Shown here in pieces: positions 44,843-54,444 of a DNA stretch of 64,000 bases. The stretch comes from Clostridium septicum (GTDB lineage: Bacteria; Bacillota; Clostridia; Clostridiales; Clostridiaceae): assembly GCF_003606265.1 (NCBI RefSeq), contig NZ_CP023671.1, forward strand, positions 1,364,001 to 1,428,000, read 5' to 3'. Numbering within the stretch: the stretch's first letter is position 1; each line of letters begins with the position of its first letter. Below the pieces are notes generated by a model. That model had not been told where the DNA came from, did no database searches, and was given only the letters and a program-made list of their open reading frames with translations. The translations under genes and the position numbers were made by a program.

Positions 44843-45805
44843 TTAAAAATAATTTTCACCTATGGAAAATTGCCCAACAACTACATTTTGCTTATTTTTT
44901 ACTAATGCTTTATCATATTTATTTTCAAAAAGCACCTTTATTGCTTCCATTACTGTATAATCATCTATTAGTATCGGTAGTTCTTTATCCCTATACATCT
45001 TTTCATAATATTCTTTTCTATCATCTGATATCGGTTGTACTACTTCAGATAACTTTGTAAAACTTAGATATGATGAAAAGTTTTTTATTCCAAACAAATC
45101 CTTAACAAATTCATTTTTAACATTGAACACCATATCCTTTGCTGTGCCATATTGAACTATTTTACCTTTATCCAAAACTACTACTTTTGTTCCAAGTTTT
45201 AATGCCTCTTCTATATCATGAGTTACAAATATTATTGTTTTCTTTAATTCCTTATGAATTTTTTTAATTTCTTCTTGTAAGCTTTTTCTTGTTATTTCGT
45301 CTACAGCACCAAAAGGTTCGTCCATAAGAATAATATCAGGATTAGATGCAAGAGCTCTAGCTACACCTATTCTTTGCTTTTGCCCACCACTTAGCTCTCT
45401 TGGATATTTTTTCAAATAATCCTCACTAATTCCTACTATATTTATTAATTCTCTAACCCTCTTGTCTACCTCTTCTTTTGATGTCTTCTTTATATTTAAT
45501 ACATAAGCTATATTATCCCCTATACTCATATGTGGAAACAGTCCTATTTGTTGAATTACATATCCTATGTTTCTTCTTAATTCTATAATATCCCATTGAC
45601 TTATTTCCTTTCCCTCAACTATTACATTTCCTTCATCAGCTTTTATAATTCCATTAATTAGTTTAAGCAAAGTAGTTTTTCCGCAGCCAGATTTTCCTAC
45701 TAAAGTGACAAACTCACCACTTTCTATAGTAAAACTTAAATCATCTATTATTACTCTGCCTTTTTCATATGACTTCTTTATATTTTTAAACCTTATGACT
45801 TCCAT
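44843..45805 (-). CDS. Osmoprotectant/quaternary-amine ABC transporter ATP-binding protein (OpuCA/EgtV-like)
   Basis: 320 residues: Walker A GKSGCGKTTLLKL, Q-loop VIQQIGLFPHM, signature [15 protein letters not shown], Walker B IILMDEPFGAVDE, switch His in VTHDIEEAL; then a short tail (about 250-320) with one CBS-like motif (LIDDYTVMEAIKVLFENKYDKALV). It is 18 bp downstream of the fused permease/binding protein and powers it. A truncated CBS region suggests weaker ionic-strength control than in OpuA. Confidence 0.9.
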   Translation of the reverse strand: MEVIRFKNIKKSYEKGRVIIDDLSFTIESGEFVTLVGKSGCGKTTLLKLINGIIKADEGNVIVEGKEISQWDIIELRRNIGYVIQQIGLFPHMSIGDNIAYVLNIKKTSKEEVDKRVRELINIVGISEDYLKKYPRELSGGQKQRIGVARALASNPDIILMDEPFGAVDEITRKSLQEEIKKIHKELKKTIIFVTHDIEEALKLGTKVVVLDKGKIVQYGTAKDMVFNVKNEFVKDLFGIKNFSSYLSFTKLSEVVQPISDDRKEYYEKMYRDKELPILIDDYTVMEAIKVLFENKYDKALVKNKQNVVVGQFSIGENYF

Positions 45806-45823
45806 ACTGGCACCACCTTTTAC

Positions 45824-47383
45824 TTATAATAGTCCCTTTCTCTTTAAGAATTCTCTAGCCACAGCTTTAGGTTCTTTTCCTTCTTTATCAACTTCATAAT
45901 TTAAATCAATCATTTCTTCATTATTTATTTCATTATCTAGTTTTCTAAGAATAGATTCCAATTCAGGATATTTATCTAAAATTTCTTGTCTTATTAAAGT
46001 AGCCCCATAATATGATGGGAAAAATCCTTTATCATCATGTAATAATTTAAGATCATACTCCTTTATAAGAGCATCTGTTGAAAATGCATTTATAACATCA
46101 ACTTTATCCTTACTTATAGCTTCATATTTTAAACCTATATCAATGTCCTTTTTATTTTTAAATTTAAATCCATAAATTTTTTCTAAACCTTTATATCCGT
46201 CTTCTCTTTCATAAAAGTCATATTCAGAACCTATAGCTAACTCGCTACTTATATTGGCTAAATCTGAAAAACTCTCTACTTCAAGCTTTTTTGCTAGCTC
46301 CTTCTTCAAAGCAAGTGTAAATGTATTATTAAATCCATAAGTTCCAAGCCAATTTATATTATATTCTTTCATATAATCTTCTTTAACTGACTTATATAAC
46401 TCATCTTTATCTTCAATTATATCTTTCTTTAAAACAAATAATCTTGCTGTTCCCGTATATTCTGGATAAATATCTATTTCTCCTTTAAGCATTGCTGGAT
46501 GAATATTAGATGTTCCTCCACCTATACCAAACTTTCTTTCAACATTAATATCTGTATTTTCTTCTATTAACTGACTTATCATCTCCGCTAAAATATAACC
46601 TTCTGTTTGCGGTTTAGATGCAACAACAACCTTACTACCTGTAGTTGTAAATTCTAGTATTCCAATTATTATGCATATACTAGCAAATATAGCTGTTCCA
46701 ATTATTAAATTCTTTTTACTAACTTTATTCTTATCTCTAATTCCATTGACTCTATTACTAACCTTAATATCTAATTTTCCAATAAGAAAATCTGATAATA
46801 CAGAAAGTATAGCTACAAGCAAACTCCCTGCTATAGTCATAGCTGGATTATTAGTAGTAATCCCTCTCCATATTGCAACGCCAAGTCCTCCTGCCCCTAT
46901 AAATGAAGCTATTCCTCCAAGAGCTATAGTCATTACTACCATAGTCCTAAATCCTGTAATAATTACCGGAAGAGCCAATGGAACTTTTACCTTCCATAAT
47001 AACTGACTTTTAGTACTTCCCATTGCAATTGCTGATTCTACTATTTGAGCATCTACTTCATTAATACCTGCATAAGTATTTTTTATAATAGGCATTAATC
47101 CGTATATAACAAGAGCAATTAATGCTGTTACATTTCCAATTCCACTTATTGCAACTAAAAAACCAAATAAAGCAATAGACGGTATTGTATATAAGAAATT
47201 AACTGTACCTAATACAATATCCGCTATTTTTTTACTTTTAGTTATATAAATACCTATAGCCATACCAAGTATGGTAATAATAATTATAGCTATAAAAGAC
47301 AAAACTATATGTTGAATTAATAGTTCTAAAAAAAAGTCAAACCTCTCTTTATATAAATTAAAAACCTCAAAAATAATATTCAC
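45824..47383 (-). CDS. Fused permease/substrate-binding protein, OpuC/EgtU type
   Basis: 519 residues from a GTG (GGAGG six nt upstream). Residues about 1-215 are a six-helix ABC permease with EVDAQIVESAIAMGSTKSQLLWKVKVPLALPVIITG; a helix at about 230-250 leads to an OpuAC-type binding domain (KVVVASKPQTEGYILAEMISQLIE, FGIGGGTSNIHPAMLKGEIDIYPEYTGTA, YDFYEREDGYKGLEKIYG). Such fusions import betaine, carnitine or choline, but the same layout is used by the ergothioneine importer EgtU, and the REDGYKGL segment is compatible with either. The choice needs pocket comparison. Confidence 0.88.
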   Translation of the reverse strand: MNIIFEVFNLYKERFDFFLELLIQHIVLSFIAIIIITILGMAIGIYITKSKKIADIVLGTVNFLYTIPSIALFGFLVAISGIGNVTALIALVIYGLMPIIKNTYAGINEVDAQIVESAIAMGSTKSQLLWKVKVPLALPVIITGFRTMVVMTIALGGIASFIGAGGLGVAIWRGITTNNPAMTIAGSLLVAILSVLSDFLIGKLDIKVSNRVNGIRDKNKVSKKNLIIGTAIFASICIIIGILEFTTTGSKVVVASKPQTEGYILAEMISQLIEENTDINVERKFGIGGGTSNIHPAMLKGEIDIYPEYTGTARLFVLKKDIIEDKDELYKSVKEDYMKEYNINWLGTYGFNNTFTLALKKELAKKLEVESFSDLANISSELAIGSEYDFYEREDGYKGLEKIYGFKFKNKKDIDIGLKYEAISKDKVDVINAFSTDALIKEYDLKLLHDDKGFFPSYYGATLIRQEILDKYPELESILRKLDNEINNEEMIDLNYEVDKEGKEPKAVAREFLKRKGLL

Positions 47384-47506
47384 TAATTACCTCCTTTTGC
47401 ATCCTATTTATTTTTAATATGTATATTATTATTTTCTTTATAAATTTACTTTTTCATTAGCTTTCCCATTTTAAATAATATTATTTTTTTAAATTAATAT
47501 ATAAAA

Positions 47507-47540
47507 AAATAACATTATAATATTTATTATAATGTTATTT
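47507..47540 (-). terminator. Terminator of the MFS gene
   Basis: A perfect 14-bp stem (47507-47520 with 47527-47540), T-rich on the minus-strand side, 40 bp after the MFS stop. Confidence 0.75.
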
Positions 47541-47581
47541 TCTCATATTAAAAAGATAATCCAGGATTTATTTTCCAAAAA

Positions 47582-48787
47582 TTAATTTATTTGCGCTTTT
47601 TTATGTAGGAAGTGATATATTCCTAAAACTAATATTGAAACAATCAATAGTCCTAAAAATAACCAATTTTTATTTAATTCATATATGTATGCGGATGCAA
47701 TTGGCCCTATAGCATATCCTATAGATTCTGATGCTCCTACCACACCAAATACTATACCTTTTATATTTTCATTTTCTCCAAATTCTGAAAGTAAACTTTG
47801 AAGAGATGCATTTAAAAAAGTTGCTCCTAAAAAATAAACTATAATAATAGCTGCAAATAAAATCTTAGTTCTTATTAAATATAAAGTAAATAAAGTTAAA
47901 TTCATAACTATAAAAGATAAATATAATTGCTTTTTATTTCCTATCTTATCGCTAACCCACCCTGCTAAAGGTGCCCCAAAGCCAAAAATAAATAAGTAAA
48001 GAGAAATTATTATTGAAATATACCCAACTGATGCTCCCAACACCTCTTTTCCATAGAAAGGGAATATGGAAACTACACATCCATATATAAAATCCCCAAG
48101 CATAGCAATAAAGCTTAATAATACAATTTTGTAGCCAAGTTTATATTTTTTTATATCATTAATTATTAATTTAATTCCTTTTTTATTGCTCTTTTTATTA
48201 CTACCTGAAATATTAGATTTTTTAATTCTAAAAATTATAAACAGGAATGTTAATAATATACCAATAGATGTTATGTAAAAGACTGTATTATAATTACCAA
48301 ACTTAGATATGATAAAACCTGCTATAGCAGCTCCAATTCCTCCACCAAGAGTAAAAACTGCCGATGCAAATCCAGTACACTCTCCTCTTTTACTTTCATC
48401 TAAAGACCTTGCCAATATAGAAACAGTAGCTGGTGCTGCCATTCCTAAAATAGCTCCTTGTAATACATATACCCCACTAACTAATAATTGAGTATTAAAA
48501 AATACATATCCCATAGGTATAAACGCCATTAATCCTACAGCTATTATAAGTAATAATTTATCTCCTATTTTGTCTGACACAAATCCAAAAGGAATCTGAG
48601 CTAATGCCTTACTAACTCCATATAAAGACATAACTACACCTATCATAGTAGTCGCTATACCTATGGAATTAAAAAATAAAGGTATTGCAGGTATCATAAA
48701 GCTATAACTAATTCCAAAAATTAATCTATAAATGCAAAACTGTAATAATTCCCTTTTCTTAAATAAAACAAACTCCTTAATATTCAT
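47582..48787 (-). CDS. Major facilitator superfamily transporter (drug/metabolite efflux type)
   Basis: 401 residues, 12 predicted helices, motif A GFVSDKIGDKLLL after helix 2 and its repeat GWVSDKIGNKKQL after helix 8, and the GGGIGAAIAGFI motif C region typical of antiporters in helix 5. AGGAG precedes the ATG. Substrate unknown. Confidence 0.88.
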   Translation of the reverse strand: MNIKEFVLFKKRELLQFCIYRLIFGISYSFMIPAIPLFFNSIGIATTMIGVVMSLYGVSKALAQIPFGFVSDKIGDKLLLIIAVGLMAFIPMGYVFFNTQLLVSGVYVLQGAILGMAAPATVSILARSLDESKRGECTGFASAVFTLGGGIGAAIAGFIISKFGNYNTVFYITSIGILLTFLFIIFRIKKSNISGSNKKSNKKGIKLIINDIKKYKLGYKIVLLSFIAMLGDFIYGCVVSIFPFYGKEVLGASVGYISIIISLYLFIFGFGAPLAGWVSDKIGNKKQLYLSFIVMNLTLFTLYLIRTKILFAAIIIVYFLGATFLNASLQSLLSEFGENENIKGIVFGVVGASESIGYAIGPIASAYIYELNKNWLFLGLLIVSILVLGIYHFLHKKAQIN

Positions 48788-48843
48788 TTTACTTACTCCT
48801 TGAAATTGAAATGTAATAATATTATTCTCTTAAATTCAAAATA

Positions 48844-48877
48844 AAATCCCCTAAACCTTATTAAGTCTAGGAGATTT
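48844..48877. terminator. Terminator between the PPC remnant and the MFS gene
   Basis: An imperfect stem (AAATCCCCTA with TAGGAGATTT) followed by T-runs; it isolates the remnant at 48886 from MFS transcription. Confidence 0.7.
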
Positions 48878-48885
48878 TTTATCAT

Positions 48886-49078
48886 TTAATCAAAAAACTC
48901 TTTGTTAATAACTTCTATAGCATCTGCTGCATCTATTTCTACGTCAAATTTACCACTTGCATTTTTACCAGCAACTCTAATTATATACTTTCCATTTTTA
49001 GGTGTAGTAAATTCTATATTTTCATCACTATTTGTTTCATCTTTTTTAGCTAATATATTATAATCAGAATCTTTTTAT
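48886..49078 (-). pseudogene. C-terminal remnant of a secreted protein (PPC-like domain), cut by IS6-like copy 2
   Basis: The minus-strand frame reads KDSDYNILAKKDETNSDENI, then EFTTPKNGKYIIRVAGKNA...DVEIDA, with a stop at 48886. This resembles the beta-sandwich pre-peptidase C-terminal (PPC) domain of secreted clostridial proteases and collagenases. Upstream the frame meets an in-frame TAA inside the IS target duplication, which was present before insertion, so the gene was already broken when the IS arrived. No continuation is visible beyond 50360. Confidence 0.5.
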
Positions 49079-50352
49079 CGATCTGTTAAGTTATATGAAC
49101 ATTGCTCTTCTCAACCCAAGGAAATACAATAGGTTTGCAATACTAAATAATATTCCCCTAGAAAAGGAGAAAAGAACAATGAACAAAGCTAATATAAAAT
49201 GTCCTGGCTGCCATTCTAATAAACTATATAAATTTGGTTTAGATAAGCAGGCTAATCAAAAATATCAATGTAAAAAGTGTAAACGTCAATTTGCTCCTGA
49301 CTCCGTCAGCAATCCGATAAAATCTAAATACCCTAGATGTCCTAAATGTAATAAAGCTACATTCCTTCATCATGAATATAAGCACTACAATCGCTATAAA
49401 TGTGGTAATAAGAAATGTAATCACATAATAGTTAAACATCATACTACAAATATTGATATAGCCTCTAATGAATTGATTACGGGCTCCCTTTCTATGAAAG
49501 GAATGCGTTTTCCACTACATGTAATATTAACTGCATTAACACTATATTTTTTAAATAATTCATCAACAAGGGCTATTTCTCAATTATTGATGATTAACTC
49601 TGGAATTAAGGTATCTCATGTTACGATAGCGAGTTGGACTAATAAATTTGCACCTTTCTTTAAACAAAAGGCTGATAAATTTAAAGCTAGTTTAAACCTA
49701 CAATCTGACGATTGGCACGCTGATGAAACAGTAGTATTTATTAATAGTGAAAGATACTACCTTTGGTTAGCTATTGATTCAGAAACTAGATTTATTTTAG
49801 CATTTCATTTAACTAAATCCAGAAGTTCTGATTCAGCGTACATATTGGTAAATGAAGCTAAAAAATTTGGTGAACCAGTTAGTTTTATAACTGATAGATT
49901 ACCTTCATATAATGAAGCCGTGGCTACGCTATTGCCCAATACAACTCATATTCCTGTAGCTCCAATGTCTAGTGATATAAATAATAATTTAATTGAATCA
50001 TTTAATAAAACATTTAAAGCCTGGTATAAAACCAAGAAAGGATTCAACTCTTTTCAGAAAGCTAATAACCTTATATATTTATTTATCTTTCACTATAACT
50101 TTATTAGACCACATGGATCATTAAATAACTGTACTCCAGCAGAAGTTGCCGGCTTCGCCAGCGATAGCTTTGCTAAAAACTCTTGGTTTTCAGCATCTTA
50201 ATTAAATTTAATACCTTTGATTAACCTGCAAAAAATCAATGCTATTGTAGGCTTATTTGCCATACAATAAAACATTCAAACTTATATAATTTTCAAAGAC
50301 CAAGTAATTCTATGAAAAATCAAGCTATTTTTTCATAACTACTTAACAAATT
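49079..50352. mobile_element. IS6-like insertion sequence, copy 2 (1274 bp)
   Basis: Left end CGATCTGTTAAGTTATATGA as in copy 1. The right end is more diverged (inverted AATTTGTTAAGT). The 8-bp duplication CTTTTTAT lies at 49071-49078 and 50353-50360. The right two thirds are almost identical to copy 1 (5477-6751); the left third differs at many positions. Confidence 0.9.
49179..50201 (+). CDS. IS6/IS240-like DDE transposase with zinc ribbons, copy 2
   Basis: 340 residues from the ATG at 49179 (AAAAGGAG upstream), matching copy 1 in length. The same DD(34)E triad (DWHADET, ITDRLPSY, LIESFNK) is intact. From residue 102 on only about six residues differ from copy 1; in residues 1-101 about 30 differ, mainly between the zinc ribbons, and ribbon 1 reads CPGCHSNK instead of CPRCNSDK. 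Confidence 0.85.
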   Translation: MNKANIKCPGCHSNKLYKFGLDKQANQKYQCKKCKRQFAPDSVSNPIKSKYPRCPKCNKATFLHHEYKHYNRYKCGNKKCNHIIVKHHTTNIDIASNELITGSLSMKGMRFPLHVILTALTLYFLNNSSTRAISQLLMINSGIKVSHVTIASWTNKFAPFFKQKADKFKASLNLQSDDWHADETVVFINSERYYLWLAIDSETRFILAFHLTKSRSSDSAYILVNEAKKFGEPVSFITDRLPSYNEAVATLLPNTTHIPVAPMSSDINNNLIESFNKTFKAWYKTKKGFNSFQKANNLIYLFIFHYNFIRPHGSLNNCTPAEVAGFASDSFAKNSWFSAS

Positions 50353-50692
50353 CTTTTTATAATTAAATATGGGTATTAACTTTAATTATAATTAAAAATT
50401 CATTCTCTATCTTTAGCTATATTGTTAAACTTTATAACAATATTGTTTTTTGTAAATATTATAAAATTATATATTATTTTACTTATTAGCTCGTAATTTT
50501 TATTAACCTTATTTTTTATTAATACAGAAATATTTTTATTACAACAAAGTACATAATTATATATTTACCTTTAGTGGCTATATATAATTTTTATTTCTGT
50601 TAAATTATGGTATAATGTAATAAATAATTTGTTTAAAAAGTATATTAAAGTAAAGAAATTTATTTAGAAATAAATTTAAAGAGGTATCTATT

Positions 50693-50917
50693 ATGAAAAA
50701 ATGCTTTGTTATAAATTTAAATGAGAAACCAAATAACTCTCAAGAGATTTGTGAATATATATCAAAATATTGTAATAAGCAAAACCAATATTTTGAATTT
50801 ACAAGTAGAAAAACTCCTATATCCTTTTATTTAGAAAATACATTATATCGAGTTAAATTAGGCAAATCATTTAAAAATTTTTATTATCGTTGGATTCTTT
50901 ATTGTAATGAGGTATAA
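50693..50917 (+). CDS. Small conserved-looking protein of unknown function
   Basis: 74 residues, basic and aromatic-rich (MKKCFVINLNEKPNNSQEI...YYRWILYCNEV), no membrane segment. AAAGAGG precedes the ATG, and TGGTATAAT (-10 at 50611-50616) gives a plausible promoter. A terminator follows. The 50353-50600 stretch beside the IS holds nothing clear. Confidence 0.55.
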   Translation: MKKCFVINLNEKPNNSQEICEYISKYCNKQNQYFEFTSRKTPISFYLENTLYRVKLGKSFKNFYYRWILYCNEV

Positions 50918-50942
50918 TTATATAATTTTATAAAGAATAAAA

Positions 50943-50968
50943 ATAGCCCTGATAAAACTCAGGGCTAT
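50943..50968. terminator. Bidirectional terminator between convergent genes
   Basis: ATAGCCCTGA (50943-50952) with TCAGGGCTAT (50959-50968), six-nt loop. Confidence 0.85.
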
Positions 50969-50983
50969 AAATACTAATTGCTT

Positions 50984-51787
50984 TTACATCTCTACTTTCA
51001 TTAACCAATCATTTACTTTATAAAATATCTCATAATCTCTATTTTCAAGTTGTTCCATTTTATAATATTCTTTAGATTTCAAAATATCATTTATATTTTT
51101 AACTAATTTTTTTAATTTCTCAACTACACTTATAATATCTTGATATTTAGCTTTATCTACCACTTCAAACATATTTTCCAATTCTTTTATATATTCTTCT
51201 GGAATAGGCTCAACATCTGCTAAACTTCCCCATTGCTTGTCATAATAAATAATACTATTTGCCTCTGAAATTATTTTATTAATCTTCGTTACAAAACCTT
51301 TATTAACTAAATCAGTATATATTTTAACTGATTCATCCATAGACTTTATATCTGCCGGTTTTATTTCTGAATCAACTAATCTATATTCATATGAATAACC
51401 AGTTTCATCAGTTATATTTTCAAACTTTAATGTACCAACTACTTCTATTGGTACTTCTGTAAACTCTATATTCTCTCCTTGTTTAGGATAAACAGCCATT
51501 GTATTAATCAGTTTATTTGTATTAGGTACACAATAAACGCAATTATGATAAGGTAAATTCATTAAATATATCATAGATTTATCTAATGGTGAACTATTTG
51601 CCATAAATCCTATTATCTTTATTTTTTTCCCATCTAACTTACGTAAATCTTTGATTTCAACTGTGTCTTTAAATCTTATTCTTTTTATATCACTTGAACT
51701 TTCATTGCTGAAATCTTTTAATGTCATCTTAGAACATCCAACTAATAAAATAAGTGCACTTACTATTAGCAAAATAAGTTTTTTCAT
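50984..51787 (-). CDS. Lipoprotein with DUF3299-like Cys motif, metal-linked ABC cluster
   Basis: 267 residues with lipobox LLVGC (Cys18). The next domain has KLDGKKIKIIGFMANSSPLD...MNLPYHNCVYCVPNTNKL, resembling DUF3299 proteins, in which a similar cysteine-rich segment occurs. The C-terminal half is helical and charged. It overlaps the permease stop by one base (TAATG), so it is translated with the ABC transporter. Probably an extracellular metal-handling or thiol protein; this is inference from the Cys pair and the His-rich partner. Confidence 0.65.
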   Translation of the reverse strand: MKKLILLIVSALILLVGCSKMTLKDFSNESSSDIKRIRFKDTVEIKDLRKLDGKKIKIIGFMANSSPLDKSMIYLMNLPYHNCVYCVPNTNKLINTMAVYPKQGENIEFTEVPIEVVGTLKFENITDETGYSYEYRLVDSEIKPADIKSMDESVKIYTDLVNKGFVTKINKIISEANSIIYYDKQWGSLADVEPIPEEYIKELENMFEVVDKAKYQDIISVVEKLKKLVKNINDILKSKEYYKMEQLENRDYEIFYKVNDWLMKVEM

Positions 51788-53004
51788 TATTTATTATCCT
51801 CCCCTTTAGTTAAAACATAAGTATATATTAAAGTGGAAACTATTATTATAATTATATATACTAATGTTATATAAAACTCTTGAGGATACTTTTTAGATAC
51901 ATCTAGGATAATTCCTAGCTTAGATGATATATTATTTGCAATACTTAACACCCAACTATTTATTATTACAGAGATTCCTATACTTATAACTATTAACATA
52001 ACTATTTGAGAAATTATATAAGTAAATATCTTGCCTTTTTTCATTCCTAGAAATTTAAGTATTTCTATATCCTTTTTAGAATTAACTAGCATGAAAAAAC
52101 TCATTACACAAGTTAAAATTACAGCTAATACTACTATTATGCCACATAATAACAAAGCAACTTGCTTACTCATATCTATATTACCAACTAAACTCCTTAA
52201 TACTTTAGTTGTATTTATAGCTTGTACCTTCAAATCTTCTTTCAAACTAATTTCTATATCATTTGCTATGGCTAAATTTCCTGTTTTTATTAAGAGAGCT
52301 GTGTATCCCATATGATGTTCATGTTTCTCTCCATCTATGTGTTCATGTTCGTCATCATGTTCATCTTGATGCTCATCCTTATCTTCCTCTTCATGATGAT
52401 GATCTTTATGAGCATTCCAAACACTTCCTACTGTTGTAAAACATGTATTATCATATGATGTATTAGTTTTTTTCAGTATTCCAGTAACTGTATAAGGTGA
52501 ATTATGATGCTCCTCTGCCATTTCACTTGTGCCATGTGATGTTATTAACTTATCTCCTATTGAAAGATTATATCTTTCTGCAATATTACTTCCTATAACA
52601 ATATCAAAATCCTTTGAAAATATATTTCCTTTTTCAAAATTATAATTATCTAATAAATCTATTGTTGTCCCAATTACTCTATTACCTTTATAAGAGTCAG
52701 CCATTGCTAAAGGTACTATTTTATTTACTTTATATTTTTTAGATATTTCATCTAAATAATCTTTATCTATTTGTCCAAGAGGATCATCTGAGAAAAATAA
52801 ACTAGACATTATTAATTGAGTTTTACTACCCTTAGCCCCTATTATTATGTCATATTTTTTATCTGCTTGATAAAATCCCTCTTCTATCTGAGAGCTAATA
52901 TTAATAGCTAACTTACTTATAGACACTGCTATACATACCGCTATACTAAACAAAATACTTATTGTTTTCTTATTAGTTAAAGATTTTATAGAATACCTAA
53001 TCAT
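51787..53004 (-). CDS. FtsX/MacB-type ABC permease with His/Asp/Glu-rich extracellular loop
   Basis: 405 residues: helix 1 (about 14-35), a large extracellular domain (36-265), three C-terminal helices (about 280-305, 322-345, 372-395), the FtsX layout. Residues 199-231 contain eleven His among Asp/Glu (HKDHHHEEEDKDEHQDEH onwards), a clear metal-binding loop. Start and stop overlap both neighbours by one base. It likely moves or signals through a surface lipoprotein rather than importing a solute. Confidence 0.85.
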   Translation of the reverse strand: MIRYSIKSLTNKKTISILFSIAVCIAVSISKLAINISSQIEEGFYQADKKYDIIIGAKGSKTQLIMSSLFFSDDPLGQIDKDYLDEISKKYKVNKIVPLAMADSYKGNRVIGTTIDLLDNYNFEKGNIFSKDFDIVIGSNIAERYNLSIGDKLITSHGTSEMAEEHHNSPYTVTGILKKTNTSYDNTCFTTVGSVWNAHKDHHHEEEDKDEHQDEHDDEHEHIDGEKHEHHMGYTALLIKTGNLAIANDIEISLKEDLKVQAINTTKVLRSLVGNIDMSKQVALLLCGIIVVLAVILTCVMSFFMLVNSKKDIEILKFLGMKKGKIFTYIISQIVMLIVISIGISVIINSWVLSIANNISSKLGIILDVSKKYPQEFYITLVYIIIIIVSTLIYTYVLTKGEDNK

Positions 53005-53666
53005 TACTTAGCACCTCCTAGATCTACTTTAATAAAGTCTTCATAATAAATAACTTCATCAAAATTTTCTATTAAGCGCTCATCATGAGTTACCACTAAT
53101 AAACTGCTTTTAGTTTTCTTTTGTAATTCAATAATAAGCTTAATAATATCATTAGCTAATCCTTGATTTAGTGAAGCAGTTGGTTCATCACATAAAATTA
53201 TGTCTCCCCCTTGCAATAATGCTCTTGCAATACATACTCTTTGTTTTTCTCCTCCTGATAGAGTACGTACTTTTTGTTTTAATTTATTTGTTAATCCAAC
53301 AAGTTTTATAGCTTTTTCTATTGCTATTTTTGTAGGTTTAATTTCATTAATAATATTTAAGTTATCATAGACTGTAAAGTTATCAAATAAATTAAATTCT
53401 TGAGATACATAACTAATATTATTCCTTCTATACTCTTGTAATTTTTCATAAGATAAATCTTCTAATTTATAACTATAATTTTTAGTATTAACTTGAATAC
53501 TTCCATTGTCAGCTTTTATATTTCCACTTAACAAATTTAGTAATGTTGATTTACCGCAACCTGAAGGCCCTAATATTATATATGATTTATTATCTTCAAA
53601 TACTATATCATTAAAACTTATAATTTCATTTCCAAAATTCTTATAAACAGCTTTTATTTTTATCAT
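53004..53666 (-). CDS. ABC transporter ATP-binding protein (LolD/MacB type)
   Basis: 220 residues from the ATG at 53666 (AAGGAG upstream; the longer frame to 53705 has none). Walker A GPSGCGKSTLLNL, Q-loop YVSQEFNLFDNFTV, signature LSGGEKQRVCIARAL, Walker B IILCDEPTASL, switch His in VVTHDERLIE. It powers the FtsX-type permease, with which it overlaps. Confidence 0.9.
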   Translation of the reverse strand: MIKIKAVYKNFGNEIISFNDIVFEDNKSYIILGPSGCGKSTLLNLLSGNIKADNGSIQVNTKNYSYKLEDLSYEKLQEYRRNNISYVSQEFNLFDNFTVYDNLNIINEIKPTKIAIEKAIKLVGLTNKLKQKVRTLSGGEKQRVCIARALLQGGDIILCDEPTASLNQGLANDIIKLIIELQKKTKSSLLVVTHDERLIENFDEVIYYEDFIKVDLGGAK

Positions 53667-53724
53667 TACTTTAACTCCTTTTAAATTGTTTTTTATTAAT
53701 ATCAAAATACAATTTAAAAGCGAT

Positions 53725-54081
53725 TTACCTATCTAGCCGGACTTTTAAGGAAACTAATGTTGGTTGTATTATAATTTGCTTAACTTTAAGATTACATAAA
53801 AATAAAATTAATAAACATAAAAACATTATAGGTGAAACTATATCAATGGGATTTTTAGTTTGATCCATTGCTTTTACAATATGCTTTATTTGTAAGCATA
53901 TATCACATCTATCATGATTACATTCATGATTAGCTTTAGCAATAAGATATGCTAAATTTATACAAAAATTAAGTATTATAACTAATGATACTACTACTAT
54001 TAATCCTCTAATATCCTTGTTTTTACTATTAAAACCTCTTATTTTATTAGGAGTTTTCCGTCTATTAATTAAATTAAGCAT
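53725..54081 (-). CDS. Small membrane protein with Cys/His motif, first in the metal-linked ABC cluster
   Basis: 118 residues from the ATG at 54081 (AAAGGTG upstream). Two helices (about 26-49 and 83-102) enclose a loop with HECNHDRCDICLQIKH: His52, Cys54, His56, Cys59, Cys62 and His67, an obvious metal site. No family recognised. Position at the head of the operon suggests a sensor or metallochaperone. No Zur-like box was found upstream. Confidence 0.65.
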   Translation of the reverse strand: MLNLINRRKTPNKIRGFNSKNKDIRGLIVVVSLVIILNFCINLAYLIAKANHECNHDRCDICLQIKHIVKAMDQTKNPIDIVSPIMFLCLLILFLCNLKVKQIIIQPTLVSLKVRLDR

Positions 54082-54392
54082 ATTTACACCTTTCCTTGTC
54101 TTTATAACCACATTTTATAAAGGAATTAGCTTTTTGTCAATATTTTCCTTAAATCTTGCAATTAAATTTCTTTCCTTTTTTATAAAAACATTATTTTTAT
54201 AGTTTTATTTAATAATATATATAAAATTATTTACTCAACTTGCTATTACCAATAATTATATTCAATTTTGTATATGTGTTTATAAAAAATATTATGACTT
54301 TATCCTAATAAAAATGTAATATTATCATAATGTTTGGCTTAATTTTTAATAAAATATTAGACTATAAACCTAATTTAAGTATTGAAATTAAT

Positions 54393-54426
54393 AAAAATGG
54401 ATTAGTAAACTCACTAATCCATTTTT
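54393..54426 (-). terminator. Terminator of the envelope lipid/glycan operon
   Basis: AAAAATGGATTAGT (54393-54406) with its complement (54413-54426) just after the flippase-like gene. The 54.08-54.39 kb stretch before it holds no other clear feature. Confidence 0.85.
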
Positions 54427-54444
54427 ATTATATATTCTTTAAAC

